64,000 nucleotides of DNA from Lysobacter soyae (GCF_019551435.1 NZ_CP080544.1:2071138-2135137), one strand, 5' to 3'. Shown: positions 39,335-49,379, counted from the stretch's first letter. Numbers and translations: made by a program. The notes: generated by a model not told the origin, from the letters alone.

Positions 39335-40567
39335 GTGCAGACCTATCTAGTCGGTGGCGCGGTTCGTGATGCGTTGCTGGGTCTGCCCGGCGGTGATCGC
39401 GATTACGTGGTGGTCGGCGCCACCGTCGACGACATGTTGGCGAAAGGTTTCCGGCAGGTCGGTCGTGACTTCCCGGTATTTCTGCATCCGGTAACGCAGG
39501 AAGAACATGCGCTCGCGCGCACCGAGCGCAAATCAGGCAAGGGCTATACCGGCTTTGTCGTGCATGCCGCCCCCGACGTCAGTCTGGAAAGTGATTTGGC
39601 GCGACGCGATTTCACCATCAATGCCATTGCGCAGGCGGACGACGGCACGCTGGTCGATCCGTTCAATGGACAAGCCGATCTGCAAGCGCGCGTATTGCGT
39701 CATGTGAGCCCGGCATTTTCGGAAGATCCTTTGCGCGTATTGCGCGCGGCCCGCTTCATGGCGCGCTTTGCCTGCCTCGGATTCACCGTCGCCCCCGAGA
39801 CGCTCGCGCTGATGCGCGACATGAGCGCTGCTGGCGAGTTGGAACATCTGGTCGCCGAGCGCGTGTGGCAGGAAATGCAACGGGCGTTGGCGAGCGCGTC
39901 GCCGGACGCGTTCATCCGCACTTTGCACGCATGCGATGCCTTGCGCGTGGTGCTGCCCGAGGTCGAGGCCTTGTATGGCGTGCCCCAGCGCGCGGAATAT
40001 CACCCCGAGGTCGACACGGGCATCCATGTCGAATTGGTGCTGCAGCAAGCGGCGCGCATTGCGCCGGGGGATGACCGGATCGGCTTTGCCGCGTTGGTGC
40101 ATGACCTCGGCAAAGGTGTCACGCCGAAGAGCGAGTTACCCAAGCACGTGATGCACGAGCAACGCGGCCTGCCTCTGGTCAAAGCGGTGTGTGAGCGCCT
40201 GCGCGTACCGGTGCGCCACCGGCAATTGGCCTTGAGTGTTTGCAAGGAACATTTGAACGTGCATCGCATCTTCGAGCTGAAGGATTCGACGGTGATCGAA
40301 TTGTTCGAACGCAACGATGCATTCCGCGACCCAGAACGCATCGACGCCATGGCCAAAGTCTGCGAAGCAGACAATCGCGGACGCAGCGGATTGCAAGATC
40401 AGCCCTATCCGTCAGGCGATGAATTGCGTCGCCTGTTTGCCGCTGCCAGCGCGGTACGTGCCGCGGATGTCGCCGAAGGCTTGAGCGGACCGGCCATCGG
40501 TGAGGCCATGCGCAAAGCACGCATTCAAGCCGTCGCCGCGGCACGCGGTCATCCAGGCAGACGCTGA
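39335..40567 (+). CDS. cca: CCA-adding tRNA nucleotidyltransferase with HD domain
   Basis: Adds or repairs the 3' CCA of tRNAs. 410 residues of the class II gamma-proteobacterial type: [30 protein letters not shown] (catalytic aspartates), [22 protein letters not shown], then an HD phosphohydrolase domain with [11 protein letters not shown]. Start codon GTG at 39335. Its last 19 bases overlap the convergent VanZ-like gene. Confidence 0.96.
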   Translation: MQTYLVGGAVRDALLGLPGGDRDYVVVGATVDDMLAKGFRQVGRDFPVFLHPVTQEEHALARTERKSGKGYTGFVVHAAPDVSLESDLARRDFTINAIAQADDGTLVDPFNGQADLQARVLRHVSPAFSEDPLRVLRAARFMARFACLGFTVAPETLALMRDMSAAGELEHLVAERVWQEMQRALASASPDAFIRTLHACDALRVVLPEVEALYGVPQRAEYHPEVDTGIHVELVLQQAARIAPGDDRIGFAALVHDLGKGVTPKSELPKHVMHEQRGLPLVKAVCERLRVPVRHRQLALSVCKEHLNVHRIFELKDSTVIELFERNDAFRDPERIDAMAKVCEADNRGRSGLQDQPYPSGDELRRLFAAASAVRAADVAEGLSGPAIGEAMRKARIQAVAAARGHPGRR

Positions 40568-40956
40568 TCCAACTTTTGCAACAAGCGTTGCAGCGGTGTG
40601 AGGCACAAAGCGAAGCCGGCGATCACACCCAACATGTTGGCGTAGATGTCGTTCAAGTCGCGTTGCCGGCCTTGGTGCATCGCGCCCTGCAAATACTCCA
40701 TGCCGATACCGAGACCGAACAACAAGACGGCGGAGGCAACCCAACTCGCACGCTGTGCGTACAGCATGACCGCCCACGCCATCAGCACGAAATAGGCGAG
40801 GAAGTGCCCGAGCTTGTCGTTGCCCAAGGGCGGGCTGGGAATGTCGGCCGGCGGCAACAGTGACAGCACCACCGCCAGCACGATGCCGAAGGTCCAAATC
40901 GCCGACCACAACGCCGGCCGCTTGAAATCACGCAAGGAACGTCCGACCGACATCAC
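40549..40956 (-). CDS. VanZ-like family membrane protein
   Basis: 135 residues with four hydrophobic segments and the VanZ-like signature [16 protein letters not shown] plus [25 protein letters not shown]. Despite the family name no antibiotic-resistance role is implied. Start overlaps the upstream methyltransferase stop by 4 bases. Confidence 0.87.
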   Translation of the reverse strand: MMSVGRSLRDFKRPALWSAIWTFGIVLAVVLSLLPPADIPSPPLGNDKLGHFLAYFVLMAWAVMLYAQRASWVASAVLLFGLGIGMEYLQGAMHQGRQRDLNDIYANMLGVIAGFALCLTPLQRLLQKLDQRLPG

Positions 40957-42134
40957 AGGCTGTAGCTCCGGTCACCGAGCAAAAACGCCGCATCAAATTC
41001 CACCTGATGCGAGAAGCCCATTACCTGGAAACGCTCGCCCATTTCCGACGGCAACGTCAGCCGCTTGACCTGTTCGCGAATACGCAAGCGCGCGACTTCA
41101 TCGGCACACGCGCCTTCGGCCAGGGTGGCGAATTTTTCCAAGCCGTTGGCAATCAGGAAATCCGCTTGTGTGCAGTAGCCGGCAAAACTGAAGCCCGCGT
41201 CCGTGCCGGCCTCGGCCAAAGCGGTGAAGTCCACCGACGCCGTGATGTCTTGCAATCCGGGCCATGCCATCACGTCACTCACCACGTGGTGACGACGGAA
41301 GGCACGCAAGGTGCCGTCGCTGCGGGTGGCATGGTAGAAGGCCCTTCGCGGGTAACCGTAATCCGCAAACAACAGCACGCCCGCGGCCATCGGGCCGATC
41401 ACGGCCTGCACCCAATAAGGCAATTGCGGCAGGATCTCAGAGCGATAGCCTTGGGGCAGCGGCGCATCCAAACGCAGCTCCACACTTCGCACGGCGGCGG
41501 CGGTGAGCGCGTCTGCCGGCTGCGTCGTGATGGTGAAATTTTCACCATCTAGTTCAACGTATTCTTCCAGCACTTCTTCATCGCCGATGACAAAGCGCGT
41601 GGTCGGCAAGGCATCGATCACTTCGTTGGCGAAGACCACACCGCGCCACGACTCGCTGATCGGCCCGTCCAACCACTCGACCCGTTCGGCCAAATGGGTG
41701 GGCAGGACATCGCGCACCCGTTCGGCTTGGCGCTCGCGAAGGTCGGCGCTGGGTTCGAGAATCTTGTAACGCCGCGGCAGGATGCCCTGCGCCTCGAAGG
41801 CCTGCAACACATCGGCGGCGAACGCACCGCTGCCACCGCCGATTTCCAAGAAATCGCCCTCGCCGCCCAACTGTGAGAGCACCGGCGCCGTGGCCTCGGC
41901 CACGCATTGCGCGAACAACGAACCGATTTCGGGGGCGGTGACGAAATCACCGGCGGCACCGAATTTGCGTGCACCGGCACTGTAATAACCGAGCCCCGGC
42001 GCATACAGGCACAGCTCCATGAACTTCGAGAACGGAATGCGACCGCCTTCAGCGGCGATGAATTGTCGAATGCCCTCGCGCAGTGCATCACTGTGGGCGC
42101 GGGCATCCGCGTCGGGCTCGGGAATTGTGACCAC
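40953..42134 (-). CDS. MidA/NDUFAF7-like SAM-dependent methyltransferase
   Basis: 393 residues. PF02636-type features: SKFMELCLYAPGLGYYS, FVTAPEIGSLFAQCVA, the SAM loop LEIGGGSGAFAADVL and VVFANEVIDALPTTRF. Mitochondrial relatives methylate an arginine of complex I; the bacterial target is not known. The GTG at 42134 with AGGT upstream is preferred; an in-frame ATG at 42200 adds 22 poorly conserved residues and would leave little spacer to the divergent reductase gene. Confidence 0.85.
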   Translation of the reverse strand: MVTIPEPDADARAHSDALREGIRQFIAAEGGRIPFSKFMELCLYAPGLGYYSAGARKFGAAGDFVTAPEIGSLFAQCVAEATAPVLSQLGGEGDFLEIGGGSGAFAADVLQAFEAQGILPRRYKILEPSADLRERQAERVRDVLPTHLAERVEWLDGPISESWRGVVFANEVIDALPTTRFVIGDEEVLEEYVELDGENFTITTQPADALTAAAVRSVELRLDAPLPQGYRSEILPQLPYWVQAVIGPMAAGVLLFADYGYPRRAFYHATRSDGTLRAFRRHHVVSDVMAWPGLQDITASVDFTALAEAGTDAGFSFAGYCTQADFLIANGLEKFATLAEGACADEVARLRIREQVKRLTLPSEMGERFQVMGFSHQVEFDAAFLLGDRSYSL

Positions 42135-42233
42135 GTCGGACCTACCGGAAAACGGACTGTCTAGGATATCGCCGCGCGTGTGCGCGGGGTGTTGGCACAT
42201 GGGCCGCGTGCACGATCATGCGAAGATACGGCG

Positions 42234-42989
42234 ATGAAGACTTCCACCGCACCCGTTGCTTTGATCACCGGCGCCGGTAAACGCATCGGTGCGGCGATTG
42301 CACGCGAGCTGCATGCGCGCGGTTTCTCTGTCGTCATCCATTGCCATCGGTCACGCGCGGAGGCCGATGCGTTGGCGGCCGACTTGAACGGTTTGCGCAA
42401 CGACAGTGCCGTGGTGATGCAGGCGGACTTGGCCGATCTCGACGCCTTGCCGGTGCTGATCGATACCTGCATCACGCACTTCGGCCGCTTGGATGCCTTG
42501 GTCAACAACGCCTCGACTTTTGATGTCACCCGCGTCGGCAGCACCAGTGCCACGCAATGGGATGCCGCGTTCGCCGCTAATGCGCGTGCGCCCTACTTCC
42601 TGGTCCAAGCGGCGCAACCGCACTTGGCCGCCCAAGGCGGCAGCATTGTGAATCTGGTGGATGTGTACGTGGACCGTCCGTTGCGCGACCACACGCTCTA
42701 CCTCATGGCGAAGTCGGCCCTGCAGGCAATGACGCGGGCCTTGGCGGTGGAATTGGCACCGACCATTCGCGTCAATGCCGTCGCGCCCGGCGCCATTTTG
42801 TGGCCGGAGAACAACGGCGCCGCGGATGCCGACGAAAGCTATCAGGCCGGCATCATCGCGCGCACCCCGTTGAAACGTGCCGGCACCGCGGAAGAAATCG
42901 CCAAGGCCGTGGCTTGGTTGATCACCGAAGCGACTTTCACCACCGGCGAAACCCTGCGCCTAGACGGCGGACGCATGTTGGTTCCCTGA
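42234..42989 (+). CDS. Pteridine reductase, short-chain dehydrogenase
   Basis: 251 residues. ALITGAGKRIGAAIARELHARG has the Arg-containing cofactor loop of PTR1/FolM enzymes. VNNAST, SIVNLVDVYVDRPL (the usual catalytic Ser replaced by Asp, as in PTR1) and YLMAKSALQ complete the site. Reduces dihydrobiopterin or dihydrofolate with NADPH. Convergent with folK-folB, which make the pterin part of folate, supporting a pterin role. Confidence 0.88.
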   Translation: MKTSTAPVALITGAGKRIGAAIARELHARGFSVVIHCHRSRAEADALAADLNGLRNDSAVVMQADLADLDALPVLIDTCITHFGRLDALVNNASTFDVTRVGSTSATQWDAAFAANARAPYFLVQAAQPHLAAQGGSIVNLVDVYVDRPLRDHTLYLMAKSALQAMTRALAVELAPTIRVNAVAPGAILWPENNGAADADESYQAGIIARTPLKRAGTAEEIAKAVAWLITEATFTTGETLRLDGGRMLVP

Positions 42990-43007
42990 AGCCTCGAAGC
43001 GGTTTGC

Positions 43008-43502
43008 TCAGGGAAAACCCGGTACCGGCAGTGGTGCGAATGCCCGCGTGTATTCGCGATGCGCACGCCACATTTCCGCCAAAGGCAATTCGCGCACCGG
43101 ATCGATGAAGTCCGGCGCAATCTCTGCCAGCGGTTTCAACACGAAGGCGTGTTTGATGTCGGGCCTCGGAATTTGCAGATGACCCGGCCCGTTCACCACT
43201 TGATCGCCGAAATACACGATGTCGATATCCAAGGTGCGGTCGCCAAATCGCGGGCCGCTTCGGTCGCGCTGATGCGCGTCTTCCAGCGCGTGCAGCCAAT
43301 CATTCAATTGATAGACGTCGAGATCGCTCTCAATCACCGCCGCGGCATTCAAAAAATCCGCGCCCTCGAAACCCACCGCGGGAAACACATAAGCGCGCGA
43401 CAGCACGACGGCATGAAACCGCGCGCGCAGCGCCGTGGCCGCAGCATCAAAGTAGCGAACAGCATCCTGGTTGCTTCCCAGGCTCAACAAGGCAGTGGTC
43501 AT
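43008..43502 (-). CDS. folK: HPPK, 2-amino-4-hydroxy-6-hydroxymethyldihydropteridine diphosphokinase
   Basis: Pyrophosphorylates hydroxymethyl-dihydropterin in folate synthesis. 164 residues: LLSLGSNQDAVRYFDAA, ALEDAHQRDRSGPRFGDRTL, DIDIVYFGDQVV and IPRPDIKHAFVLKPLAEI are the family blocks. ATG 43502 lies just downstream of the folB stop (43507). Confidence 0.95.
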   Translation of the reverse strand: MTTALLSLGSNQDAVRYFDAAATALRARFHAVVLSRAYVFPAVGFEGADFLNAAAVIESDLDVYQLNDWLHALEDAHQRDRSGPRFGDRTLDIDIVYFGDQVVNGPGHLQIPRPDIKHAFVLKPLAEIAPDFIDPVRELPLAEMWRAHREYTRAFAPLPVPGFP

Positions 43503-43506
43503 GGGA

Positions 43507-43866
43507 TCAGGGGTCGCGACTGCGTTCGATGCGCACACCTACAGCGCGCGCACCGCGCACTGCACCGGGCTTGCTCAATTTCAAGCGCACGCGTCGTACA
43601 TCAAATTCGTTCAAGATGATTTCGGCGCAGCGTTCGGCCAAGGTTTCCACCAAACCGAAGCCGGTGGATTGCACATACTCAATCAGCCGTTTACTTACCG
43701 CCTTGTAGTTCAAGGTCAGCGCGATGTCATCGGCGGCCGCGGGGATGCGGTTGTCAAATTCCATTTCGATATCGAACGACAGCGTTTGACGCACGCGGCG
43801 TTCCCAATCGTAGATGCCGATCAGCGCGTCGATTTCCAAAGCTTCGATAAACACCACATCGGTCAT
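43507..43866 (-). CDS. folB: Dihydroneopterin aldolase
   Basis: Cleaves dihydroneopterin to hydroxymethyl-dihydropterin. 119 residues of the T-fold: [51 protein letters not shown] and [22 protein letters not shown] 43866 overlaps the tsaD stop (ATGA). The longer open frame to 44151 is antisense noise from tsaD. Confidence 0.94.
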   Translation of the reverse strand: MTDVVFIEALEIDALIGIYDWERRVRQTLSFDIEMEFDNRIPAAADDIALTLNYKAVSKRLIEYVQSTGFGLVETLAERCAEIILNEFDVRRVRLKLSKPGAVRGARAVGVRIERSRDP

Positions 43867-44918
43867 GCGTGTGATCCTGTCACTGTGTCGAGCGTCGGCA
43901 ATTCGGCCATGTCCCAGCGCGGCCGCACTTTCACTTGTGCATCCACCGACTCGCCGGCCTGCAAACGCAAGGCGCCCGCGAACGCGATCATCGCGCCGTT
44001 GTCGGTGCACAGTTCCGGCCTCGGAAAACACACCCGCCCGCCGCGTTTTGCCGCCATGGTTTGCAGCTGCTCGCGCAATTTTCGGTTGGCACCCACGCCG
44101 CCGGCAACCACCAGCGTGTCGCAGCCGGCGGCATCCAAGGCGCGTTCGCACTTGATGCGCAAGGTGTCGACCACCGCTTCTTCGAAGGCCAGCGCAATGT
44201 CGGCGCGGGTTTGATCGGATTGGTCGGAACCGCGCCAGGCCAACAGGACTTGCGTCTTCAGGCCGCTGAATGAGAAATCCAAGCCCGGCCGGTCGACCAT
44301 GGGCCGCGAGAATTTGAACAGACCCGGCCGCCCGATGCCGGCCAACTTCGCCAACTGCGGCCCGCCCGGATACGGCAGGCCCATCAATTTGGCGGTCTTG
44401 TCGAAGGCTTCGCCCGCGGCATCGTCCAGGGTTTCGCCAAGCAAGCGGTAGTCGCCGATGCGGGCGACATGCACCAACTGGGTATGGCCGCCGGACACCA
44501 GCAGGGCGACAAACGGCGGTTCGGGCGGGTCGTCTTCCATCAGCGGTGCCAACAGATGCCCTTCCATGTGATGCACCGCCACCGCGGGAATCTCCAGCGC
44601 GAAGGCCAAGGCCCGCGCAAAGCCCGCGCCCACCATCAGCGCGCCCACCAAGCCCGGCCCGGCGGTATAGGCCACGCCGTCCAATTCGGTGGTGCTGAGC
44701 CCGGCTTCGCGCAAGGTTTCGCGCACCAGGGGCAGCAATTTGCGCACATGGTCGCGGCTGGCTAGCTCGGGCACCACCCCGCCGTAGGCGGCGTGCAGGT
44801 CGATCTGGCTATACACTTCATGCGCGCGCAGCCCCGCCGCGCCGCCGAATGCGGTGTCATACACCGCCACGCCGGTCTCATCGCAGGATGATTCGATTCC
44901 GAGTACTCGCATGGGCAT
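43863..44918 (-). CDS. tsaD: tRNA N6-adenosine threonylcarbamoyltransferase
   Basis: Transfers threonylcarbamoyl to A37 of ANN-decoding tRNAs with TsaB/TsaE. 351 residues of the ASKHA fold: [19 protein letters not shown], the metal-binding [21 protein letters not shown] and the nucleotide site [17 protein letters not shown] lies six bases before ATG 44918. Divergent from rpsU, the usual arrangement in gammaproteobacteria. Confidence 0.97.
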   Translation of the reverse strand: MPMRVLGIESSCDETGVAVYDTAFGGAAGLRAHEVYSQIDLHAAYGGVVPELASRDHVRKLLPLVRETLREAGLSTTELDGVAYTAGPGLVGALMVGAGFARALAFALEIPAVAVHHMEGHLLAPLMEDDPPEPPFVALLVSGGHTQLVHVARIGDYRLLGETLDDAAGEAFDKTAKLMGLPYPGGPQLAKLAGIGRPGLFKFSRPMVDRPGLDFSFSGLKTQVLLAWRGSDQSDQTRADIALAFEEAVVDTLRIKCERALDAAGCDTLVVAGGVGANRKLREQLQTMAAKRGGRVCFPRPELCTDNGAMIAFAGALRLQAGESVDAQVKVRPRWDMAELPTLDTVTGSHA

Positions 44919-44930
44919 AGATTACCCCCA

Positions 44931-44960
44931 TTGCGCGCAGGGTTCGACCTGCGCTACCAT
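44931..44960 (+). promoter_or_regulatory. Candidate promoter of the rpsU-yqeY-dnaG operon
   Basis: TTGCGC (44931-44936), 18 bases, TACCAT (44955-44960). Modest matches, but correctly placed in the tsaD/rpsU spacer, with a leader of about 45 bases. Confidence 0.4.
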
Positions 44961-45011
44961 ATGCGGCTCACCCTCGACCGCCAGGTCGTGACTTCCTTTC
45001 AGAGATTCCAC

Positions 45012-45227
45012 ATGCCAGCCGTAAAAGTCCGCGAAAACGAACCGTTTGAATTTGCCCTGCGCCGCTTCAAGCGCACCTGCGAAAAGGCAGGCGTCCTTGC
45101 CGAAGTGCGCAAGCGCGAGTTCTACGAAAAGCCGACGCAGGAACGCAAGCGCAAAGCCGCCGCTGCAGTGAAGCGCCAAGCGCGCCGCACCTCGCGCGAC
45201 GTCACCAAGCGCCAACGCATGTACTAA
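45012..45227 (+). CDS. rpsU: 30S ribosomal protein S21
   Basis: 71 residues, starting [20 protein letters not shown] and ending in a Lys/Arg-rich tail ([19 protein letters not shown]), the standard S21. First gene of the macromolecular-synthesis operon; a terminator-like hairpin separates it from yqeY. The longer open frame from 44931 is untranslated leader. Confidence 0.97.
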   Translation: MPAVKVRENEPFEFALRRFKRTCEKAGVLAEVRKREFYEKPTQERKRKAAAAVKRQARRTSRDVTKRQRMY

Positions 45228-45247
45228 GCCGCGGTTGCGTGGCTTAC

Positions 45248-45281
45248 AAAGCCGGCACGCGTTCGCGTCGCCGGCTTTTTG
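45248..45281 (+). terminator. Hairpin between rpsU and yqeY
   Basis: AAAGCCGGC (45248-45256) pairs with GCCGGCTTT (45270-45278), followed by TT-rich sequence. As in E. coli rpsU-dnaG, a partial terminator here would make far more S21 than primase; inference. Confidence 0.75.
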
Positions 45282-45306
45282 TGTTTTTAGACTCTGGAGA
45301 ATCCGC

Positions 45307-45750
45307 ATGTCCTTGAAGCAACAACTGACTGATGACATGAAAGCGGCGATGAAGAGCGGCGAAAAAGCCAAGCTCGGCGTCATCCGCCTGATCAATGCCG
45401 CGATCAAACAAAAAGAAGTCGACGAACGCATCGAACTCGACGACGCCGCTGTGCTCGCCGTGCTGGAAAAGATGGTGAAACAACGCCGCGATTCGATCAG
45501 CCAGTACGAAGCCGCCGCGCGCGAAGACCTCGCCGTGATTGAACGCGACGAACTCGCCATCATCGATACCTACTTGCCAGCCAAGATGGGCGAAGCGGAA
45601 ATCGCCGCGGCCGTCGATGCCGCCATCGCCGAAACCGGCGCGAGCTCCGCCGCCGACATGGGTAAGTTGATGGGCGTCCTGAAACCGCGTCTCGCCGGCC
45701 AAGCCGACATGGCGCTCGTGTCAAAATGGGTCAAGCAGCGCCTGAGCTGA
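45307..45750 (+). CDS. GatB/YqeY domain protein
   Basis: 147 residues: LKQQLTDDMKAAMKSGEKAKL, LINAAIKQKEVDERIELDD and the C-terminal ADMGKLMGVLKPRLAGQADM mark YqeY, which resembles the tRNA-binding tail of GatB. Exact function unclear. Conserved between rpsU and dnaG. Confidence 0.93.
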   Translation: MSLKQQLTDDMKAAMKSGEKAKLGVIRLINAAIKQKEVDERIELDDAAVLAVLEKMVKQRRDSISQYEAAAREDLAVIERDELAIIDTYLPAKMGEAEIAAAVDAAIAETGASSAADMGKLMGVLKPRLAGQADMALVSKWVKQRLS

Positions 45751-45769
45751 GCGGTATCGCCGGAGACTT

Positions 45770-47485
45770 GTGGGACGCATCCCCGACCAATTCATCGATG
45801 ACTTGCTGGCACGCACGGACATCGTGGAAGTCGTGCAGGCCCGCGTCCCGCTGAAGAAAAAGGGCAACGAGTACACCGCTTGTTGCCCGTTCCATAACGA
45901 ACGCTCGCCGTCGTTCTTCGTCTCACCTAACAAACAGTTCTATCACTGCTTCGGCTGCGGCGCGCATGGCACCGCGATCAGCTTTTTGATGAATTTTGAT
46001 CGCTTGGAGTTTCTCGATGCGATCGACGAGCTGGCCAAACAGGCCGGTGTCGAAGTGCCGAAGGATACCCGGCAACAAAACCGCAACGCCGAAGCCGAAC
46101 CCCTGTTCGGCGGATTGGATGCGGCCTCGCGTTTCTATCAAGCGCAACTCACCAGCAGCGATGTGGCGCGCCAATATCTCGCCGCTCGTGGCTTGAGCGC
46201 GTCCACCATTGAACGCTTCAACATCGGCTATGCCCCGGACAGCTTCGACGGATTGATGTCGCGGCTCGGCACCGACGCGCGACGCATGGAAGTGCTGGAA
46301 AAGGCCGGCATGTTTTCGCGCAACGACAACGGTCGCGTCTACGACAAATTCCGCCACCGCGTGATGTTCCCGATTCATGACCGCCGCGGCCGGGTGATCG
46401 GCTTCGGCGGACGTGTCTTGAGTGACGAGCAATCACCGAAATATTTGAACTCGCCGGAAACCCCGCTGTTCCATAAGGGGCGCGAGCTCTACGGTTTGTG
46501 GCAAGCCAAACAGGCCAACAACAAGCTCGACCGATTGTTGGTGGTCGAAGGCTATATGGACGTGGTGTCGTTGGCGCAGCACGGCATTGATTTCGCGGTG
46601 GCGACCTTGGGCACGGCGACCACGCCGGAGCATGCGGAGTTGTTGTTCCGCAACGCGCCAATTGCGGTCTTCAGTTTTGACGGTGACAGTGCCGGCCGAC
46701 GCGCCGCGTGGAAGGCGGTGGAATCGGTATTGCCTGCGATGCGTGACGGACGCCGCGCGCAATTCCTGTTCCTGCCCGACGGCGAAGATCCCGACACCAT
46801 CGTGCGCTCTGAAGGCGCAGCCGCATTCAATGCGCGTTTGGATGCCGCCACCGATTTGTCGGAGTTCTATTTCGCGCAACGCGCGCATGGCTTGTCGATG
46901 ACCACCACCAGCGGCAAGGCCACGCTGTTGGACCGCTGCCGTGACGACATCGCAAAGATTCCCGATGGCGGATTCCGTGATGCCTTGGTCGCGCGCATCC
47001 ACGAACTCACCGGCGTTGATCTTGGCAAGTCGCCGCAGGGCCAAGTCGCCGGTCAAAACGCCTCGATGCATGTGAAGCGTAGCTTGGTGCGTCATGCGAT
47101 CAGCCTGCTGCTGCAGGATCCGAGTCTGGCACTCGATATTCCCGACCCGCGTGCGATTGAAGGTTTGGACGAACCCGGCGTGCCGCTATTGATCAGCTTG
47201 ATTGAAACCATGCACGCGCGACCGCAACTCACCACCGGCGGTTTGCTGGAAGCCTTCGACGCGCACGGCGCGCATGGCTCGCTCACCACCTTGGCCGGCA
47301 TCAGCTTGCCCGGCGATCACGACAGCTGGCTGGAAGAAATGGCCGGTGTGTTCGCCCAATTGGAAGGCCGCATGCGCAATCAACGCATCGACGCGTTGCG
47401 CGATCGACTCAGTGAATTGACCCAGGAAGAAAAAATGGAGCTCAGGGATTTGTTGGCAACGCGCGTGGCAAATCATGCAGGTTGA
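45770..47485 (+). CDS. dnaG: DNA primase
   Basis: Makes RNA primers for replication. 571 residues: CHC2 zinc finger (CCPFHNERSPSFFVSPNKQ ... HCFGCG), primase core GYAPDSFDGLM and RHRVMFPIHDRRGRVIGFGG, TOPRIM domain with VVEGYMDVVSLAQHG and VFSFDGDSAGRRAA, and a C-terminal helicase-interaction region. Start codon is GTG 45770. rpoD, its usual downstream neighbour, is absent here; dnaG overlaps yeiH by 11 bases. Confidence 0.96.
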   Translation: MGRIPDQFIDDLLARTDIVEVVQARVPLKKKGNEYTACCPFHNERSPSFFVSPNKQFYHCFGCGAHGTAISFLMNFDRLEFLDAIDELAKQAGVEVPKDTRQQNRNAEAEPLFGGLDAASRFYQAQLTSSDVARQYLAARGLSASTIERFNIGYAPDSFDGLMSRLGTDARRMEVLEKAGMFSRNDNGRVYDKFRHRVMFPIHDRRGRVIGFGGRVLSDEQSPKYLNSPETPLFHKGRELYGLWQAKQANNKLDRLLVVEGYMDVVSLAQHGIDFAVATLGTATTPEHAELLFRNAPIAVFSFDGDSAGRRAAWKAVESVLPAMRDGRRAQFLFLPDGEDPDTIVRSEGAAAFNARLDAATDLSEFYFAQRAHGLSMTTTSGKATLLDRCRDDIAKIPDGGFRDALVARIHELTGVDLGKSPQGQVAGQNASMHVKRSLVRHAISLLLQDPSLALDIPDPRAIEGLDEPGVPLLISLIETMHARPQLTTGGLLEAFDAHGAHGSLTTLAGISLPGDHDSWLEEMAGVFAQLEGRMRNQRIDALRDRLSELTQEEKMELRDLLATRVANHAG

Positions 47486-48521
47486 CGCGCGGGCCAAGGC
47501 GGCCCAGCCGGAATGGAAACGCATTCTGCCGGGTGCGGCATTTGCCTTGATGATGGGCGCGGTCGGATTGTGGCTGGCGCGTTTAACCTTCTTTCAAAAC
47601 CTGGGCTTATCGGCATTGCCGCTGGCGATTTTGTTGGGTCTGATCATTGGCAACAGCGGGCTGATCTCGAACGTTCCGGCCTTGAATCCGGGTTTGGAAT
47701 TTGCCAAAGCCAAGCTGCTGCGCCTTGGCATCATTCTGTTCGGCTTCAAGCTCACCTTTCAGGACATCGCCCACGTCGGACTACCCGGCATTGCCATTGC
47801 GATCGCGATGGTGGCCAGCGTATTGGTCGTCACTTGGGTGCTCGGCAAATACCTGTTCAAGATGGATGACGAAACCACTTTGCTGGTGGGCACCGGCGCA
47901 GCCATTTGCGGCGCGGCCGCGGTGTTGGCTGCCGAGCCGGTGCTGAAAGCGAAATCGCACGCGGTGTCGGTGGCCGTCGCGACCGTCGTCGTGTTCGGCA
48001 CGCTCGCCATGTTCCTGTATCCGCTGATCGGTCACGCCTTGGGCATGCAGCCCTACGCCTATGGCTTGTATGCCGGCAGCACCATCCATGAAGTGGCACA
48101 GGTGGTAGTGGCTGGTCGTGCGTTTGGCGAGGAAGCCGCCAATTACGCCGTGATTGAAAAAATGATTCGCGTGATTTTGCTGGCGCCGTTCTTGTTCGCG
48201 CTGTCGGCCTGGTTGCGCGCACGCACGCAAGCGACGACGCACACACGCACACCGCTGGTGATTCCTTGGTTTGCAGTGTTGTTCATGCTCGTGGGCGCGT
48301 TCAACTCATTGCACTTGCTGGACCCGGCTTGGGTGCAGGGCATTTTGCAATTCGACAATTGGATTCTGGCGGCGGCGATGGCGGCGCTTGGGGTGCGGAC
48401 GCATTGGAGGTCGGTGAAGCAGGCGGGGGCAAAACCGTTGCTGCTTGCTACCAGTGTTTTCGTCTGGTTGATCGTTGGCGGCTACGCCATCAATACTTTG
48501 GTGCTGCTGTTGTTTGTTTGA
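47475..48521 (+). CDS. yeiH: YeiH-type putative sulfate/anion exporter
   Basis: 348 residues, about ten helices, of the YeiH/UPF0324 family: LAILLGLIIGNSG, LLRLGIILFGFKLTFQDI, TLLVGTGAAICGAAAVLA and GLYAGSTIHEVAQVVVAG are the conserved blocks. Proposed to export sulfate-like anions in some species; substrate here not known. Full length compared with E. coli YeiH (349). A 38-base part of its 3' region (48334-48371) recurs at 49380-49417. Confidence 0.88.
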   Translation: MQVDARAKAAQPEWKRILPGAAFALMMGAVGLWLARLTFFQNLGLSALPLAILLGLIIGNSGLISNVPALNPGLEFAKAKLLRLGIILFGFKLTFQDIAHVGLPGIAIAIAMVASVLVVTWVLGKYLFKMDDETTLLVGTGAAICGAAAVLAAEPVLKAKSHAVSVAVATVVVFGTLAMFLYPLIGHALGMQPYAYGLYAGSTIHEVAQVVVAGRAFGEEAANYAVIEKMIRVILLAPFLFALSAWLRARTQATTHTRTPLVIPWFAVLFMLVGAFNSLHLLDPAWVQGILQFDNWILAAAMAALGVRTHWRSVKQAGAKPLLLATSVFVWLIVGGYAINTLVLLLFV

Positions 48522-48530
48522 CCAAACAGG

Positions 48531-48617
48531 TCGGCACAGATCCTTGATCGGTACTCCTGTATCGGCTCGTTTGAGAATCGAGACGATTTGCGTCTCGGTG
48601 AATCGTGACTTCTTCAC
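48531..48617 (-). pseudogene. IS3-family transposase OrfA, N-terminal remnant
   Basis: Reading from GTG 48617, preceded by AGGAGG, the peptide begins VKKSRFTETQIVSILKRADT and continues GVPIKDLCR, the unmistakable first 29 residues of IS3-group OrfA. Similarity stops abruptly at 48531, ten bases from the yeiH stop. Helices for DNA binding and the rest of the transposase are absent, so it is inert. Confidence 0.88.
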
Positions 48618-48665
48618 GGAACCTCCTGGGTGCAAATGTGCCAGAAAGTTCTAATTAACGGCTGT

Positions 48666-49235
48666 CTACTTTTTGGGGAGGCTCACGGCGGGACCTAGTG
48701 GATGTCGCGTGGGATACATCATTCTCTCAGAGTCCATCACTACCGTTGAAACGCATCTACTACCGGTATTTCCGGCTTGGAACATAATTCTTATTTCAAC
48801 ACTTTTTTTCTGGATAAACACTATTGGCGAAGATACTGTGCCGTGATCTGAAACGACGACAGATTTCTCTGCGCCTGGGAATTCTTTAAGAACCCAGGCC
48901 TCTTCTATACATTCGTTTTTGTTTATTCCTCTTAGAAAGGCGGTTCCTTTCGACCTGTTTTCGGCTACTAGAGAAATCTCAAGCGTTCCGTTGGAGTTTT
49001 TCCCAGTGTAGCTCTCTAAGGACCGGCGACCAGGGGCGCGCTCGAGTTGAAAGTTCAGTGGTGCCTCGGCGGCGACTGTGACTAGACTCGAAGGTGTTTG
49101 ATCTGTAAAAACAACGATCATCTTTTTTAGAAGTGCTTCACGTCCGTCGATCTTCGAGTGATTGTTCATAGCCGAACATCCACTCACTAAAACTGCCAGC
49201 GCGAAAATTCCAGTGTGGACCGACCAGCTTTTCAT
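48666..49235 (-). CDS. Orphan predicted lipoprotein
   Basis: 189 residues. Lipoprotein signal KSWSVHTGIFALAVLVSGCS (Cys at residue 20), then a domain with two or three Cys (NECIEEAWVL, SRCVSTVVMD) and no recognised motifs. Base composition is visibly more A/T-rich than the neighbours, and it lies between two unrelated ends of IS3-family transposases, so it was probably acquired. ATG 49235 chosen; a GTG two codons earlier is possible. Ribosome site weak. Function unknown. Confidence 0.65.
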   Translation of the reverse strand: MKSWSVHTGIFALAVLVSGCSAMNNHSKIDGREALLKKMIVVFTDQTPSSLVTVAAEAPLNFQLERAPGRRSLESYTGKNSNGTLEISLVAENRSKGTAFLRGINKNECIEEAWVLKEFPGAEKSVVVSDHGTVSSPIVFIQKKSVEIRIMFQAGNTGSRCVSTVVMDSERMMYPTRHPLGPAVSLPKK

Positions 49236-49256
49236 AGACACTCAGGAACCGCTCTT

Positions 49257-49367
49257 CTAATAACGCCGTTCAAACTCTACAGGGGACAGTGCTCCAACGG
49301 AATCGTGTCGCCTAATCGGGTTGGAAAACATCTCGATGTAATCGAACACATTTGATCTCGCCATTTC
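49257..49367 (-). pseudogene. IS3-family transposase OrfB, C-terminal remnant
   Basis: The last 36 codons, EMARSNVFDYIEMFSNPI through RRHDSVGALSPVEFERRY and a TAG stop, match the C-terminus of IS3-group OrfB integrases. Everything upstream (DDE core) is missing. On the minus strand it precedes the lipoprotein, while the OrfA N-terminus follows it, so the two pieces are not one internally deleted copy in native order. Confidence 0.87.
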
Positions 49368-49379
49368 ACGGCGAGGGGA

